A stretch of DNA of 46,669 bases from Clostridium sp. CF012. GTDB lineage: Bacteria; Bacillota; Clostridia; Clostridiales; Clostridiaceae. Each line of letters starts with the position of its first letter. Positions within the stretch are counted from its first letter, which is position 1. The stretch is from assembly GCF_018861755.1 (NCBI RefSeq), contig NZ_JAHLEF010000040.1:1-46669 (forward strand). The letters are read 5' to 3'. Position numbers and translations under genes: made by a program. Below are positions 35,357 to 43,530 of this stretch, piece by piece. The notes under the pieces were generated by a model. That model was not told where the DNA came from, did not search any database, and saw only the letters and a program-made list of their open reading frames with translations.

Positions 35357-35560
35357 TTATTTCCCTTGAGTATTACTATTAATGGCATCAACTATTATTG
35401 TTGTACATATTACTACAATCGCACAAAGTAACGATATAACACTAACTACAACACCTGCCTCTGAGGGTCCTGAACCTAAAGCACTACCCACATTTACGGA
35501 TAGAAATTCAACAATCCCAAAAACTATAAATCCTAATACTAAATAGCCAAAAATTTTCAT
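35357..35560 (-). CDS. Small two-helix membrane protein
   Basis: 67 residues: two hydrophobic helices (YLVLGFIVFGIVEFLSV; VVVSVISLLCAIVVICTTIIV) separated by a Gly/Ser-rich turn. A good AGGAGGTATT site lies ahead of the ATG. Not recognised. It belongs to a run of small minus-strand membrane genes. Confidence 0.65.
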   Translation of the reverse strand: MKIFGYLVLGFIVFGIVEFLSVNVGSALGSGPSEAGVVVSVISLLCAIVVICTTIIVDAINSNTQGK

Positions 35561-35632
35561 TTTATAATACCTCCTGTTTTGGCACCTTATTTTACTATTC
35601 CGTCACTTTATAATAATACTATGAATCAGATA

Positions 35633-35848
35633 TTATAAAATTTTTATAATAATTACAGCAATTACAATGATTAGCCCATAAATTACATGAAAAACACCAC
35701 GTTTACTTACTTTATTAAATTCTTCTAAATCTTTTTGATGTGTCAACTCAATTTTATTTAATCCACTAAAAATTTCTTTTAATCCGATGAATAATATTAA
35801 TATATCAATGCCAATATTAGCAATATTCAGAAAGTGTAGACCTACCAT
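35633..35848 (-). CDS. Small membrane protein
   Basis: 71 residues: N-terminal helix (IANIGIDILILFIGL), charged middle (KIELTHQKDLEEFNKVSKRG) and C-terminal helix (IYGLIIVIAVIIIKIL). The ribosome binding site is weak. Not recognised. Confidence 0.5.
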   Translation of the reverse strand: MVGLHFLNIANIGIDILILFIGLKEIFSGLNKIELTHQKDLEEFNKVSKRGVFHVIYGLIIVIAVIIIKIL

Positions 35849-35993
35849 AATGAGAATAACAATACTAAATATATTATCTACTAATGAATATATCTTTTAA
35901 TTGATTTTCAAAATAACAACCTCCTTACAGTTAATTCGTCATATTTTACAATTGTAACATAACTTCAAATATAGATTATGTTTCTATGCGATG

Positions 35994-36221
35994 CTAATTC
36001 GAGAATCTTTCATCTATTTGTTCACGGTCATAATCAAGTATCCATGCATTTAGTTCTTGATAAAGTGGCATCAATGTATTCTTATCATGAGCAACAATAT
36101 CAAGTCCTCTATCGTCGTTGCATTTGTTCTTTAAGCAACAACTTTCACCTCCTAAAATAATAAATAATCTTTTTAACGTAATTATATGCAATTGTTGTTC
36201 ATTAATCTTAGTTTGCGACAT
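35994..36221 (-). CDS. Small hypothetical protein
   Basis: 75 residues, with a Cys pair (SCCLKNKC) and an acidic C-terminal helix (LYQELNAWILDYDREQIDE). It starts 3 bases after the stop of the gene at 36225, so the two look coupled, but its own binding site is weak (AGGA). Not recognised. Confidence 0.45.
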   Translation of the reverse strand: MSQTKINEQQLHIITLKRLFIILGGESCCLKNKCNDDRGLDIVAHDKNTLMPLYQELNAWILDYDREQIDERFSN

Positions 36222-36224
36222 ATC

Positions 36225-36551
36225 CTAATTATTAATTTTAGAAAGGTGTTCTAAATACATACAACTTTCCTTATATACCTCACCAGAATGGTCACCATTA
36301 AAGTCCATGGATTTATCTATTTCTTCTAAATTATATTCTTTTAAATTTTCCTCTAAATCTGCAACTACAGCAATAAGTCTTAAATCTTCACTTTTAGTCC
36401 CTAATAAAATCGCTTTAGATGTAAAAGTTCCAAAACCACTTTTTTCTGCTAAATATTCTGTTAATATCTCTAATATATCATCCTCATTAAACTTAAACAG
36501 CAGTGCCTGCTTCTTTTTTTCACTTATGTATTTCCTCTTTTTTTTACTCAT
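36225..36551 (-). CDS. Hypothetical protein
   Basis: 108 residues, soluble, basic start (SKKKRKYISEKKKQ) then an alpha/beta pattern (DDILEILTEYLAE, LRLIAVVADLEENL). GGAGGAAAC precedes the ATG. First of a two-gene unit with the 75-residue ORF. Not recognised. Confidence 0.6.
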   Translation of the reverse strand: MSKKKRKYISEKKKQALLFKFNEDDILEILTEYLAEKSGFGTFTSKAILLGTKSEDLRLIAVVADLEENLKEYNLEEIDKSMDFNGDHSGEVYKESCMYLEHLSKINN

Positions 36552-36704
36552 GTGTTTCCTCCATTTAATATTGTATTACCATTATACTTTGCGAAACAAC
36601 TCTTATTAATAATAAGAGCATTATTTTAGATAAAGCTACATACTTTTATAAATATCTCCAAACACAAAGTTATTTAAGTTAGGCATAATTATTTTTATTT
36701 TATT

Positions 36705-36854
36705 AAAAAACATAAAAAAATAACACCAACAATTATGTTAGTGCTTATATAAAAACTTAAAATTCAATATAAACTATTCTTAACCCCTTTAGTTTCAATG
36801 GTTGTTGTTTTTTATAAATTGCAGTGTTTAGCTGACATGACACCAATGGCAGAC
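36705..36854. repeat. 150-bp direct repeat, copy A
   Basis: Aligns without gaps to 45105-45254 at exactly 8,400 bases distance; many 10-base blocks are identical (AATTATGTTA, AAAAACTTAA, AGTTTCAATG, TTTATAAATT, GCAGTGTTTA), with a diverged middle. It ends in the yyaL core (36836-36854). On the minus strand it contains a hairpin, CACTAAC/GTTGGTG, followed by TTATTTTTTT, a terminator. Confidence 0.8.
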
Positions 36855-36989
36855 TGAATATCCGAGTGAAAGGAAGATTGGTTTATCTTCTTGTCTGGCT
36901 TTCTGAAAAGCTTCTTCTCCCCATGGATACCAGTTTACGGGATTATAAGCATGTTGCAGAAGTTGTTGCGTTATCAAAGAAGATTACAT
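36836..36989 (-). pseudogene. yyaL 5' fragment, copy 2
   Basis: Encodes [19 protein letters not shown], then [17 protein letters not shown] and VCHWCHVS followed by a stop. The first codons are damaged (an in-frame TAA after ATG at 36989). Homology to yyaL stops right after CHV, where the 150-bp repeat begins. Its residues differ from copy 1 ([15 protein letters not shown] against [15 protein letters not shown]), so it is not a recent duplicate. Confidence 0.82.
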
Positions 36990-37042
36990 CTTAACGTTTC
37001 GTATCTACAACATATAGTTACATTCAAAAAAAATAGTAAAAA

Positions 37043-37096
37043 CTAATAAAGTCTCCCTTCCTTTAAATTAATTTAAAGGAAGGGAGACTTTATTAG
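37043..37096 (-). terminator. 54-bp perfect palindrome
   Basis: 27-bp arms with no loop, meeting at AAATT|AATTT (37069/37070), and containing AAAGTCTCCCTTCCTTT. On the minus strand it is followed by TTTTTACTATTTTTTT, so it can terminate the gene at 37358. Its length and perfection exceed those of ordinary terminators here. Confidence 0.65.
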
Positions 37097-37357
37097 GTCG
37101 AATGCCCTTTTCAATTGTATTGTTTTATCTAATATATATATCACATTAATTCTGTGCCCCATGTTGACTTTTAAAATTTAATTTATAATCGTAGAATCCA
37201 CTTAAAAGATAAAAAAAAGATAGAGGTTTTACTACTTACCTAAAAAGAAAAATGAAGGGGAATGAATCAAGGCCAACGTCCAGTTGAACTCCTCGCTCAA
37301 TAATGTACAAATTTAATCTATTATGACCCTTGAATAGTCAAATTTTATATGGTATGA

Positions 37358-38035
37358 CTATTTAGTAATTTTAACTCTACCTGGTGTACATATAGTACCT
37401 TCAGGAATGTTTAAGTGACCAGTACTATCTAATTTGTACTCTTTACCATCTATTGTAAATTTAGAATTTTCTGTGTAACCAAATTGAGAAAAATCATTAC
37501 GATTATATCCATTTTGTAGATTTGTAAGATCCTCTTGAGTATATAGCCAACCATTTGGTTCAAGAAGCACTTTTTCAGATTCATTATCAAGTTGAATCAT
37601 TTTTCCAGTCTCAGCACCCAAACTTTCCAGTCTAGCCCTTACTTCTTGCGAATTTGGGAAAAAGGTTCTTAATAAATTTAACTTCTCATCTAAAGGATAA
37701 TTGCCACCTATAATTTTGACTAATTTAGTTGATTGAGCCATATCATTAAATTCATCTTCCGAAAATGCTTCAGAAACATCCTTATTAGGATACATATCAT
37801 AAAAAAGTAAGCCTACATTATTATTTTTTTTTACATATATATCCGCATACCCATGCATTAAAGTTTTAATTTTATAATTTGTTCCAATACTCACATTCAA
37901 AACATTATTATTAAATTTAAGTTCATCATAATTACCCGAAGAATATTTATTAGTGATTGTATTAATATTATTAATACTATTTGTTTTTTTATTATTAGTA
38001 CTTAACATGTTATTATAATTATTTCTATAACTCAT
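37358..38035 (-). CDS. Hypothetical protein, Asn-rich N-terminus
   Basis: 225 residues. The first 45 are rich in Asn/Ser/Thr and likely disordered; the rest is a mixed fold (KTLMHGYADIYVKKNNNVGLLF, VKIIGGNYPLDEKLNLL, TIDGKEYKLDSTGHLNIPEG). No signal peptide or membrane helix. The ribosome binding site is poor. Located between two yyaL fragments. Not recognised; it could be an effector or structural protein, but nothing shows it. Confidence 0.6.
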   Translation of the reverse strand: MSYRNNYNNMLSTNNKKTNSINNINTITNKYSSGNYDELKFNNNVLNVSIGTNYKIKTLMHGYADIYVKKNNNVGLLFYDMYPNKDVSEAFSEDEFNDMAQSTKLVKIIGGNYPLDEKLNLLRTFFPNSQEVRARLESLGAETGKMIQLDNESEKVLLEPNGWLYTQEDLTNLQNGYNRNDFSQFGYTENSKFTIDGKEYKLDSTGHLNIPEGTICTPGRVKITK

Positions 38036-38265
38036 AAGTGAAGATACTCATTATACAAGTCAAATACCTCCTAAAATTTAGTTTATTTATATAATTATCG
38101 ACAATACAAAGGTATAGTTTAGTTTTTTTTTAATATCATACTATAGAATAACTTATGTGATAAATTTTTAGAACACATATTATATGCAAATAAAAAACAC
38201 CTTACACGTTATAAGATGTTGTATGTATTGATATATCAAAGTTTTTCTTGGTTATAGTACCCATT

Positions 38266-38444
38266 TTGCCACCAATGACAGGTACTGTATCCACTTGAAA
38301 GGAGGATTGGTTTATTTTTGCTTTTGCAAAGCCTTCTTCACACCATGAATTCCAATTTACTGGGTTATATGCATGTTGTAACAGGTATAGACTCCTTTCA
38401 CTAACCAATCTATTAGGCTTTTCATACATCATCTGATTTGACAT
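38266..38444 (-). pseudogene. yyaL 5' fragment with promoter leader, copy 3
   Basis: ATG 38444 behind GAGAGCGTGATAAT, the same leader as copy 1; upstream similarity continues to about 38510. It encodes [20 protein letters not shown], then [12 protein letters not shown] frameshift follows after KAKI; the other frame gives [15 protein letters not shown]. Homology ends there at a degenerate core (GCCACCAATGACAGGT). The open frame running on to 38202 is a by-product. Confidence 0.8.
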
Positions 38445-38524
38445 ATTATCACGCTCTCTTCCTATGCTTATTTTTATTACTATACCCAAAAATGCTACCG
38501 AATATAATCCGATAGCATTTTTTC

Positions 38525-38703
38525 TTATAAAAAATTTATTTCTATTTTTAAATCATCTCCACCGCGATTCCATACAATAGAGTCAATAATGATCTTATAT
38601 AAATTATTCTCTTCTATAGATAAGTCACCCTGGGATAATTTTTCTTTAAACTCATTAATAAACTGACTCTTTCAACACTAACTTGAGTATCTGCATATTT
38701 CAG
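38525..38703 (-). pseudogene. C-terminal scrap of a large serine recombinase (probable)
   Basis: One frame reads QFINEFKEKLSQGDLSIEEN, then NLYKIIIDSIVWN and [10 protein letters not shown] ending in TAA; an upstream piece (LKYADTQVSVERV) is in another frame. A coiled coil, then [I/L]..IIDSIVW...L.I...F at the very end, is how clostridial large serine recombinases finish. No resolvase or zinc-ribbon part remains. It lies between the RyR-AAA gene and the leader of yyaL copy 3, where an integrase next to its attachment site would be. Confidence 0.45.
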
Positions 38704-38709
38704 CTTTAA

Positions 38710-41292
38710 CTAAAGTTTAGTCTCACAATGACATAAAGTCTTTAATGGTTCTATCTTAAAATTTGATTTCGCCAATATTTCTGGCCAAATCTTAACCATT
38801 TGGTATACCTTGTTTTTCTTGTCCTTTGGCAGCTTGTTCCAAGGTACAAGTGCAGGATTAGTTTTTTTCTTATTATCTTCAACTTCACCATACTTGAAGC
38901 CAACCTTTTTTCTATGATGATACCAACGCATATGCTCCTTTTCAGCTAAGACATCTAATTCTTTAATTGTAAATTCTATAAATTCTGGTTTTTCTTTAAC
39001 AGAAACAACGTCATAATTAATTTTAAGTAAAGCATTAGGAATATTTTTAGCTTGATCACGGTTGAAGTTTTTAAGCTCTTCACTGAGATCCTGCCATAGC
39101 ATTATAAAATCCCCATTTATATTTGTGTTATTTTCATTAAGCACTTTATGCTTTTCATATATAGCTGTTGCAAGACTTTCAATTTTTTCACTATAGAATG
39201 CATCATGCATTAAATGACGTGAAAATTGTTCTTCATCTACATGTAGTTTTAGCTGTTCTTTAGAAGGTAGATAAGATTGTTCCCATTTTTTCGCATTAGT
39301 TAACATGCTCATCTCGAGTATTGCTTCCATAGACCTTGATTCATGTTTATACCTTGGAATTTTAAGAAGTGCTCGTAATACCCCATTATCAATTTGAGCC
39401 TCTCCGTTATCATTTATAAGATGAGGTACTTTACGCTCCAAAAGTGAACGTAGCAGCATCGCCCTTCGAATTATAAATAAATGATCCCACTTATTATCAG
39501 TTTGATTTGGTCCAAGAATATTTACGTAACCCCTTAAACGGCTTAGAAAGTCAGGACCTTTTGCATTTTTAAATTCCAGTAAAAACTGTTTTTGTTCTTT
39601 TTCATTTTCAAGGTCTTCTCCACAAAATCCTTTAAAAGTACTGCTTGTTCCACCAGCAAATACAAAAATGGCTTTTCCAATAGGATGAATGGAATCTCCT
39701 TCTCTAAATACACCATCCTGCATAGGTGCTAAGAAATATTTTAACCATCCAAGTTTTCCTTCAATAGCTGAATCAAATTCATCAAAAAATACTAGTGGGA
39801 TTTTTTCACCCAATGCAATATCTCTTACTTTATGAAAAGCATTTACTAAATCTAATGGTGTACTGAATTGAGATAAATTAAAATCTAATTTTTCAATTAA
39901 ATTTGACGCAATACTATTAGCTACTTCCAGTATACCAAAAGATTTTCCAGACCCAGGAGTTCCAAATACTGCAATTGAAAGAGGCCGAACTGTGTTTTTA
40001 GTTGAGATATACTCAAGCATAAGATTTTTAATGCTCCTATAGCTTTCTATTTCTGCTTTATCAACTGTTGTTAACTTTCCAAATCGAGCTATTGGTATAA
40101 ATTTAAGTGCATTTTTTACTCCATTTTTAACAGTATCATAAGCTATCTCTGCTAAGTTAGTAGAGCTTTTGTCCTTTAAAATGTACCAACAATCACGACA
40201 ATTAGGATTAGTTGAAGTAGGCACTAATACATCCTGTACATGCTCCGTATATACAAAACCATCCTCCTTTTCCACAAATATATCAGGACTCGGAAATGGA
40301 GATTCGGAAACATTTTTACCAAATCCCTCAATAAAATATTTTTGAGCAAAAACAGTCCCTTCACGTATACCTATGCTTATTGATTCAGATAACTCTTCAT
40401 TATCTTGATTTCCTGAAACAATAGCGCTTGCAAGTCCTGCAACAAAACTTGAGGTAAGTCCATACATTTTACCTTGGGAGTCTTTAATAAAGCCTCCTTC
40501 AAATTCATATGGTAGGAAATACAATCTAATTTCAGGTACACCTTGATTTCTATAATAGATGGCACCTTCAAGACCAAAAGGTACTATAAGATGGCGACAA
40601 TTTGCGAGAAAAGCAAGATTTGGATTATTATTAATTTGCCAAACAAAATCTTGTGCTGTTCTTTCCCAAGAAAGACTTTTACTTATGTTAACTCCCTTCG
40701 AACGCAAATCATCACCGTTTATAATTACTACTGTCTTTTCGTTATGAAATTTTTGCAGGTGTTTCCAAAGAGCACTAGAATCAATTGGATTAATCATTTT
40801 ATATAAGATTATGGGTGATGTTCCGGATGTTTTTAAAGCTAAAGGCCAAAATTCTTTATTAGAGTTAAAGCCATTATTTTCATCATCTAATATAATTATA
40901 TCTACACTCGGGTCGTCGTTAATAATAGGAAGTAACCTCGGTACACCAGACACCGGGCCTGTAAAACCCATAAAACGACTTATTCTATAAACTTTTTCAT
41001 TATTGTTTTTATCATCAAATGTAGGAAAAAGCTCTACCTCTGCAGTAGAACTAAGATACTCTCCTGGTAGAATTAATTCTATATCATGCATCTGTGGTGA
41101 AAGTACAGATGCTCCTGTTGCCAAAGATACAAGTTTTGATAGAAGTAAAGCTTGCCCTGGTTTTAAAGTACTTCGCATATTTAACTGAGTTTGCCAATTC
41201 AAACCTGTATTACTTTGAGGATATGTTATCCGCTGCAACAAATTCACACATATATCTCCTGATACAACAATTTTTATATTTTTATTTTCCAT
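38710..41292 (-). CDS. Ribokinase-like / AAA+ ATPase / RyR-domain protein
   Basis: 860 residues in three parts. N-terminal (1-~320): a PfkB/ribokinase-like layout, VVSGDICVN at the start, VDIIILDDENNGF, TVVIINGDDLRSKG, CRHLIVPFGLEGAIYY and MYGLTSSFVAGLASAI; the last corresponds to the GAGD catalytic loop but lacks the Asp, so it may bind rather than phosphorylate. Middle (~400-700): AAA+ ATPase with GTPGSGKS (~444), VFFDEFD (~501) and FVFAGGTSSTF as sensor. C-terminal (~775-845): a RyR repeat, LAEKEHMRWYHHRKKVG...GEVEDNKKKTNPALVPWNKLP. ATG 41292 is preferred, with AGGAG 8 bases upstream. The last residues (TLCHCETKL) may come from a fused flank. Likely a nucleotide-sensing or stress/defence ATPase; substrate unknown. 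Confidence 0.75.
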   Translation of the reverse strand: MENKNIKIVVSGDICVNLLQRITYPQSNTGLNWQTQLNMRSTLKPGQALLLSKLVSLATGASVLSPQMHDIELILPGEYLSSTAEVELFPTFDDKNNNEKVYRISRFMGFTGPVSGVPRLLPIINDDPSVDIIILDDENNGFNSNKEFWPLALKTSGTSPIILYKMINPIDSSALWKHLQKFHNEKTVVIINGDDLRSKGVNISKSLSWERTAQDFVWQINNNPNLAFLANCRHLIVPFGLEGAIYYRNQGVPEIRLYFLPYEFEGGFIKDSQGKMYGLTSSFVAGLASAIVSGNQDNEELSESISIGIREGTVFAQKYFIEGFGKNVSESPFPSPDIFVEKEDGFVYTEHVQDVLVPTSTNPNCRDCWYILKDKSSTNLAEIAYDTVKNGVKNALKFIPIARFGKLTTVDKAEIESYRSIKNLMLEYISTKNTVRPLSIAVFGTPGSGKSFGILEVANSIASNLIEKLDFNLSQFSTPLDLVNAFHKVRDIALGEKIPLVFFDEFDSAIEGKLGWLKYFLAPMQDGVFREGDSIHPIGKAIFVFAGGTSSTFKGFCGEDLENEKEQKQFLLEFKNAKGPDFLSRLRGYVNILGPNQTDNKWDHLFIIRRAMLLRSLLERKVPHLINDNGEAQIDNGVLRALLKIPRYKHESRSMEAILEMSMLTNAKKWEQSYLPSKEQLKLHVDEEQFSRHLMHDAFYSEKIESLATAIYEKHKVLNENNTNINGDFIMLWQDLSEELKNFNRDQAKNIPNALLKINYDVVSVKEKPEFIEFTIKELDVLAEKEHMRWYHHRKKVGFKYGEVEDNKKKTNPALVPWNKLPKDKKNKVYQMVKIWPEILAKSNFKIEPLKTLCHCETKL

Positions 41293-41394
41293 ATTTAAAC
41301 TCCTATTTACATTTTTCATAAGTTATTTGTCTAAAATTTTATCTTAATTATTCTAAATTTACAATGGTAATTGTTGTATATTGATATCAAATAC

Positions 41395-41826
41395 TTAATC
41401 TAATAACTGAATTTCATTCTTGATCAAATTAGCAAAATTCTGATTTTGTTCTGCAACTTTAATAATATATGAAAGTATGTTACCAGGGTAATCAATTATT
41501 TCCTTTAAGACTATGCTTTCAATAGACCTTCTTGCCAATGAAACGCTGCAATTTTCATTATGACCTTCCATACATTCCTTACATATTTTACATATAGATG
41601 CTATACATCTTGCCACCATTATATTATCATAATGTTTCATATCTTCTTTGGGTATAAGTTGCAATCCATCCTTAACCATTGTCAGTCCATTTTTTTGAAT
41701 TGAATTTACTACGCTTAAAGCAAATCCAACATTACATTTTGATTTAATGCACTGAGGTGTTTCGTAATCTTTACAGTCCAAACATATTTGTTGTAAGTTA
41801 CTAATTTCATTATTAATGTAATCCAT
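41395..41826 (-). CDS. Cys-rich hypothetical protein
   Basis: 143 residues, helical, with 12 cysteines in two clusters: CLDCKDYETPQCIKSKC (about 15-31) and CKICKECMEGHNENC (about 78-92). Metal or iron-sulfur binding is plausible. AGAGGGAAA precedes the ATG. It lies 100 bases upstream of the RyR-AAA gene on the same strand and could be in one transcript with it. Not recognised. Confidence 0.6.
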   Translation of the reverse strand: MDYINNEISNLQQICLDCKDYETPQCIKSKCNVGFALSVVNSIQKNGLTMVKDGLQLIPKEDMKHYDNIMVARCIASICKICKECMEGHNENCSVSLARRSIESIVLKEIIDYPGNILSYIIKVAEQNQNFANLIKNEIQLLD

Positions 41827-41982
41827 ATTTTCCCTCTTTCTTAATTATACTCTACCATTGTCAAGTAGGATATTTTATGTTGCTATAACATATTTACTAT
41901 CTATAATGAGTAATATTAATAAATAATGGATAGCTTGAATTTAACTATCCATTCTTTGTTAATATTAAAATTTTAAAGTAAA

Positions 41983-42588
41983 CTAAAAATCCTTTGCTTG
42001 CTGTTGAGCCTTTTTAATTGCGTTTTCCACAATTAGTTCTACATCTTCACCAATAACATCCAGACCCTCTGCTGTTATTGTAGTAAAATCAGTTATCCCA
42101 AAGAAACCAAAGATTGTTCTTAAATATCTCTCTCCCATTTCATACGCTGCAGCTGGTTCCTCTGAATATGCTCCACCTCTTCCGACAATATGAACCACTT
42201 TTTTCCCTTGGCATAGACCAACTGGTCCCTCAGCAGTATATTTAAATGTAATTCCTGTAACACATACATAATCGATATATGCCTTAAGTATTGCAGGTAC
42301 ACCTAAGTTCCACATTGGTGCTGAAATTATATATTTATCTGCTTCAACGAATTGATATGCATATTTTAGAATTGGATGATTTTTACTTTCTTCAGTTTTG
42401 GGTCCAAAGACAGAGTTAATATCACTTTCTGATAAAAATTTAATATCTTCTTTATAAAGATCCAGAGTAATAATTTCATCATTGGGATTTAGTTCTCTAT
42501 ACTCTTCAACAAATTTGTCGGAAATTTTAAAAGTTCTTGATGTTCCTTCTGGTTTTGCATTTGCTTTAATATATAATACTTTACTCAT
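41983..42588 (-). CDS. azoR: FMN-dependent NADH azoreductase / quinone reductase
   Basis: 201 residues, flavodoxin-like. N-terminal phosphate loop (LYIKANAKPEGTSRTFKISD), FMN motif PMWNLGVPAILKAYIDY (about 95-111) and GRGGAY near 147 are typical of AzoR. It reduces quinones/azo compounds through FMN. Start ATG with AGGGGTAG upstream. Divergent from the HxlR regulator, with which it shares an operator region; HxlR-type control of quinone or azo reductases is well known (YodB/YvaP pattern). Confidence 0.9.
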   Translation of the reverse strand: MSKVLYIKANAKPEGTSRTFKISDKFVEEYRELNPNDEIITLDLYKEDIKFLSESDINSVFGPKTEESKNHPILKYAYQFVEADKYIISAPMWNLGVPAILKAYIDYVCVTGITFKYTAEGPVGLCQGKKVVHIVGRGGAYSEEPAAAYEMGERYLRTIFGFFGITDFTTITAEGLDVIGEDVELIVENAIKKAQQQAKDF

Positions 42589-42710
42589 GTTTTTCTACCC
42601 CTTTAAAATTTATTATAATATTTACAAATCAATTTTTGATAGCTATCTTTGATCAATTTTCTATGATACTATTATATTGTAATATTATAATATTTTTTAA
42701 TCAAGTACGC

Positions 42711-42739
42711 ACTTTTTTGTCATACAGTGACAAAAAAGT
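42711..42739. promoter_or_regulatory. Probable HxlR operator
   Basis: ACTTTTTTGTCA (42711-42722), spacer TACAG, TGACAAAAAAGT (42728-42739): perfect 12-bp arms in the divergent azoR-HxlR region. Likely the regulator's own site. Confidence 0.65.
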
Positions 42740-42765
42740 CATCACTAACTAGCGAGGTGTTTAAA

Positions 42766-43137
42766 ATGGAGCTGTTAACAAATAGACATGAAGAATGTTA
42801 TATGAAAGAAAAGTGCCTTCAGTATGAAAAGTGTCCGATGGTTCTAATTCAGGACATGATTTCCGGCAAATGGAAAATATTGATTTTGTGGTACTTGAGT
42901 TATTCTAAACTCAGATTCAGCGATATTCAAAGAAAACTACCTAATGTTTCTCAAAAAGTGCTCTCACGACAGTTAAAAAGTTTGGAAGAAGACAATCTTA
43001 TACACAGGAAAGTCTACCCTGTTGTACCACATAAAGTTGAATACAGCTTAACAGATGTTGGTAGAAAACTAATTCCTATTCTAGAAACGTTTCATAAATT
43101 TGGAGCTGAGTATCTAGAAGAGGGTCTTAATAAATGA
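42766..43137 (+). CDS. HxlR-family winged-helix regulator
   Basis: 123 residues. Conserved features: cysteines in CYMKEKCLQYEKCPM (a redox-sensing Cys is typical), GKWKILILWYL, RFSDIQRKLPNVSQKVLSRQLKSLEED and the wing VPHKVEYSLTDVG. The ATG at 42766 is preferred over GTG at 42727: GAGGTG lies 6 bases upstream, and the GTG sits in the spacer of the operator. Predicted to repress azoR and itself and to respond to electrophiles. Confidence 0.88.
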   Translation: MELLTNRHEECYMKEKCLQYEKCPMVLIQDMISGKWKILILWYLSYSKLRFSDIQRKLPNVSQKVLSRQLKSLEEDNLIHRKVYPVVPHKVEYSLTDVGRKLIPILETFHKFGAEYLEEGLNK

Positions 43138-43170
43138 AATATGGAATTAATGCGTAATATCTTTTATGAA

Positions 43171-43189
43171 CATGACACCAATGACAAGT
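43171..43189. repeat. yyaL core repeat, copy 4
   Basis: CATGACACCAATGACAAGT, identical to copy 1 over 19 bases, but here neither flank resembles yyaL: on one side a primase remnant begins within a few bases, on the other lies unrelated sequence. This is what a bare recombination core would look like. Confidence 0.75.
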
Positions 43190-43194
43190 GTTTT

Positions 43195-43357
43195 TCATGA
43201 ACCATTAGCAGCTAAAGCAGTTATCCTTTCCATAAAAAAGAACCCTATGTGTGCCCCATTTCCAGCTCTTGAACGTTCAACCGAAAAAGTTATCTTTTTC
43301 CCAACCTTCATCATCAAAATCAATTGCAAGAAAATAGCAGGTTTCATCTATTATTTC
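43195..43357 (-). pseudogene. Remnant of a TOTE-type archaeo-eukaryotic primase
   Basis: Two frames give DETCYFLAIDFDDEGWEKDN and, after an internal deletion, VERSRAGNGAHIGFFFMERI. These are the DFD metal motif and the SRSGNGAH.W.FF motif of the primase domain in TOTE conflict systems (helicase-primase proteins). The ~20 residues usually between them are missing and the frame shifts. Nothing else of the gene remains. Confidence 0.65.
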
Positions 43358-43530
43358 TCAATATCCGCCTTTAGCAAATTAACAACCAGTCTAACCTTAA
43401 AATTATTTTACACCTTGTTTAGTGTTTACAATTATGTCCTACTATGTGACTATATATCATAAGCATAAGTATAATAAATTAATTAATAGTATAAATAGTT
43501 TATACTCTATTGGCTGAAGTAAAATTAATT
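43358..43530. other. Intergenic remainder
   Basis: AT-rich; I see no gene, hairpin or repeat. It may hold further decayed pieces of the primase gene. Confidence 0.3.

Noticed and set aside
38202-38489. Apparent 95-residue gene
   Set aside because: It is a yyaL 5' fragment read past a frameshift; the last 45 residues are not a real protein.
40377-41321. Several 60-87-codon frames over the RyR-AAA gene
   Set aside because: All overlap a long well-supported coding region in other frames and lack start signals.
43166-43462. Plus-strand open frame of 98 codons
   Set aside because: Starts in the core repeat and runs antisense to the primase scrap, whose residues are recognisable on the other strand.
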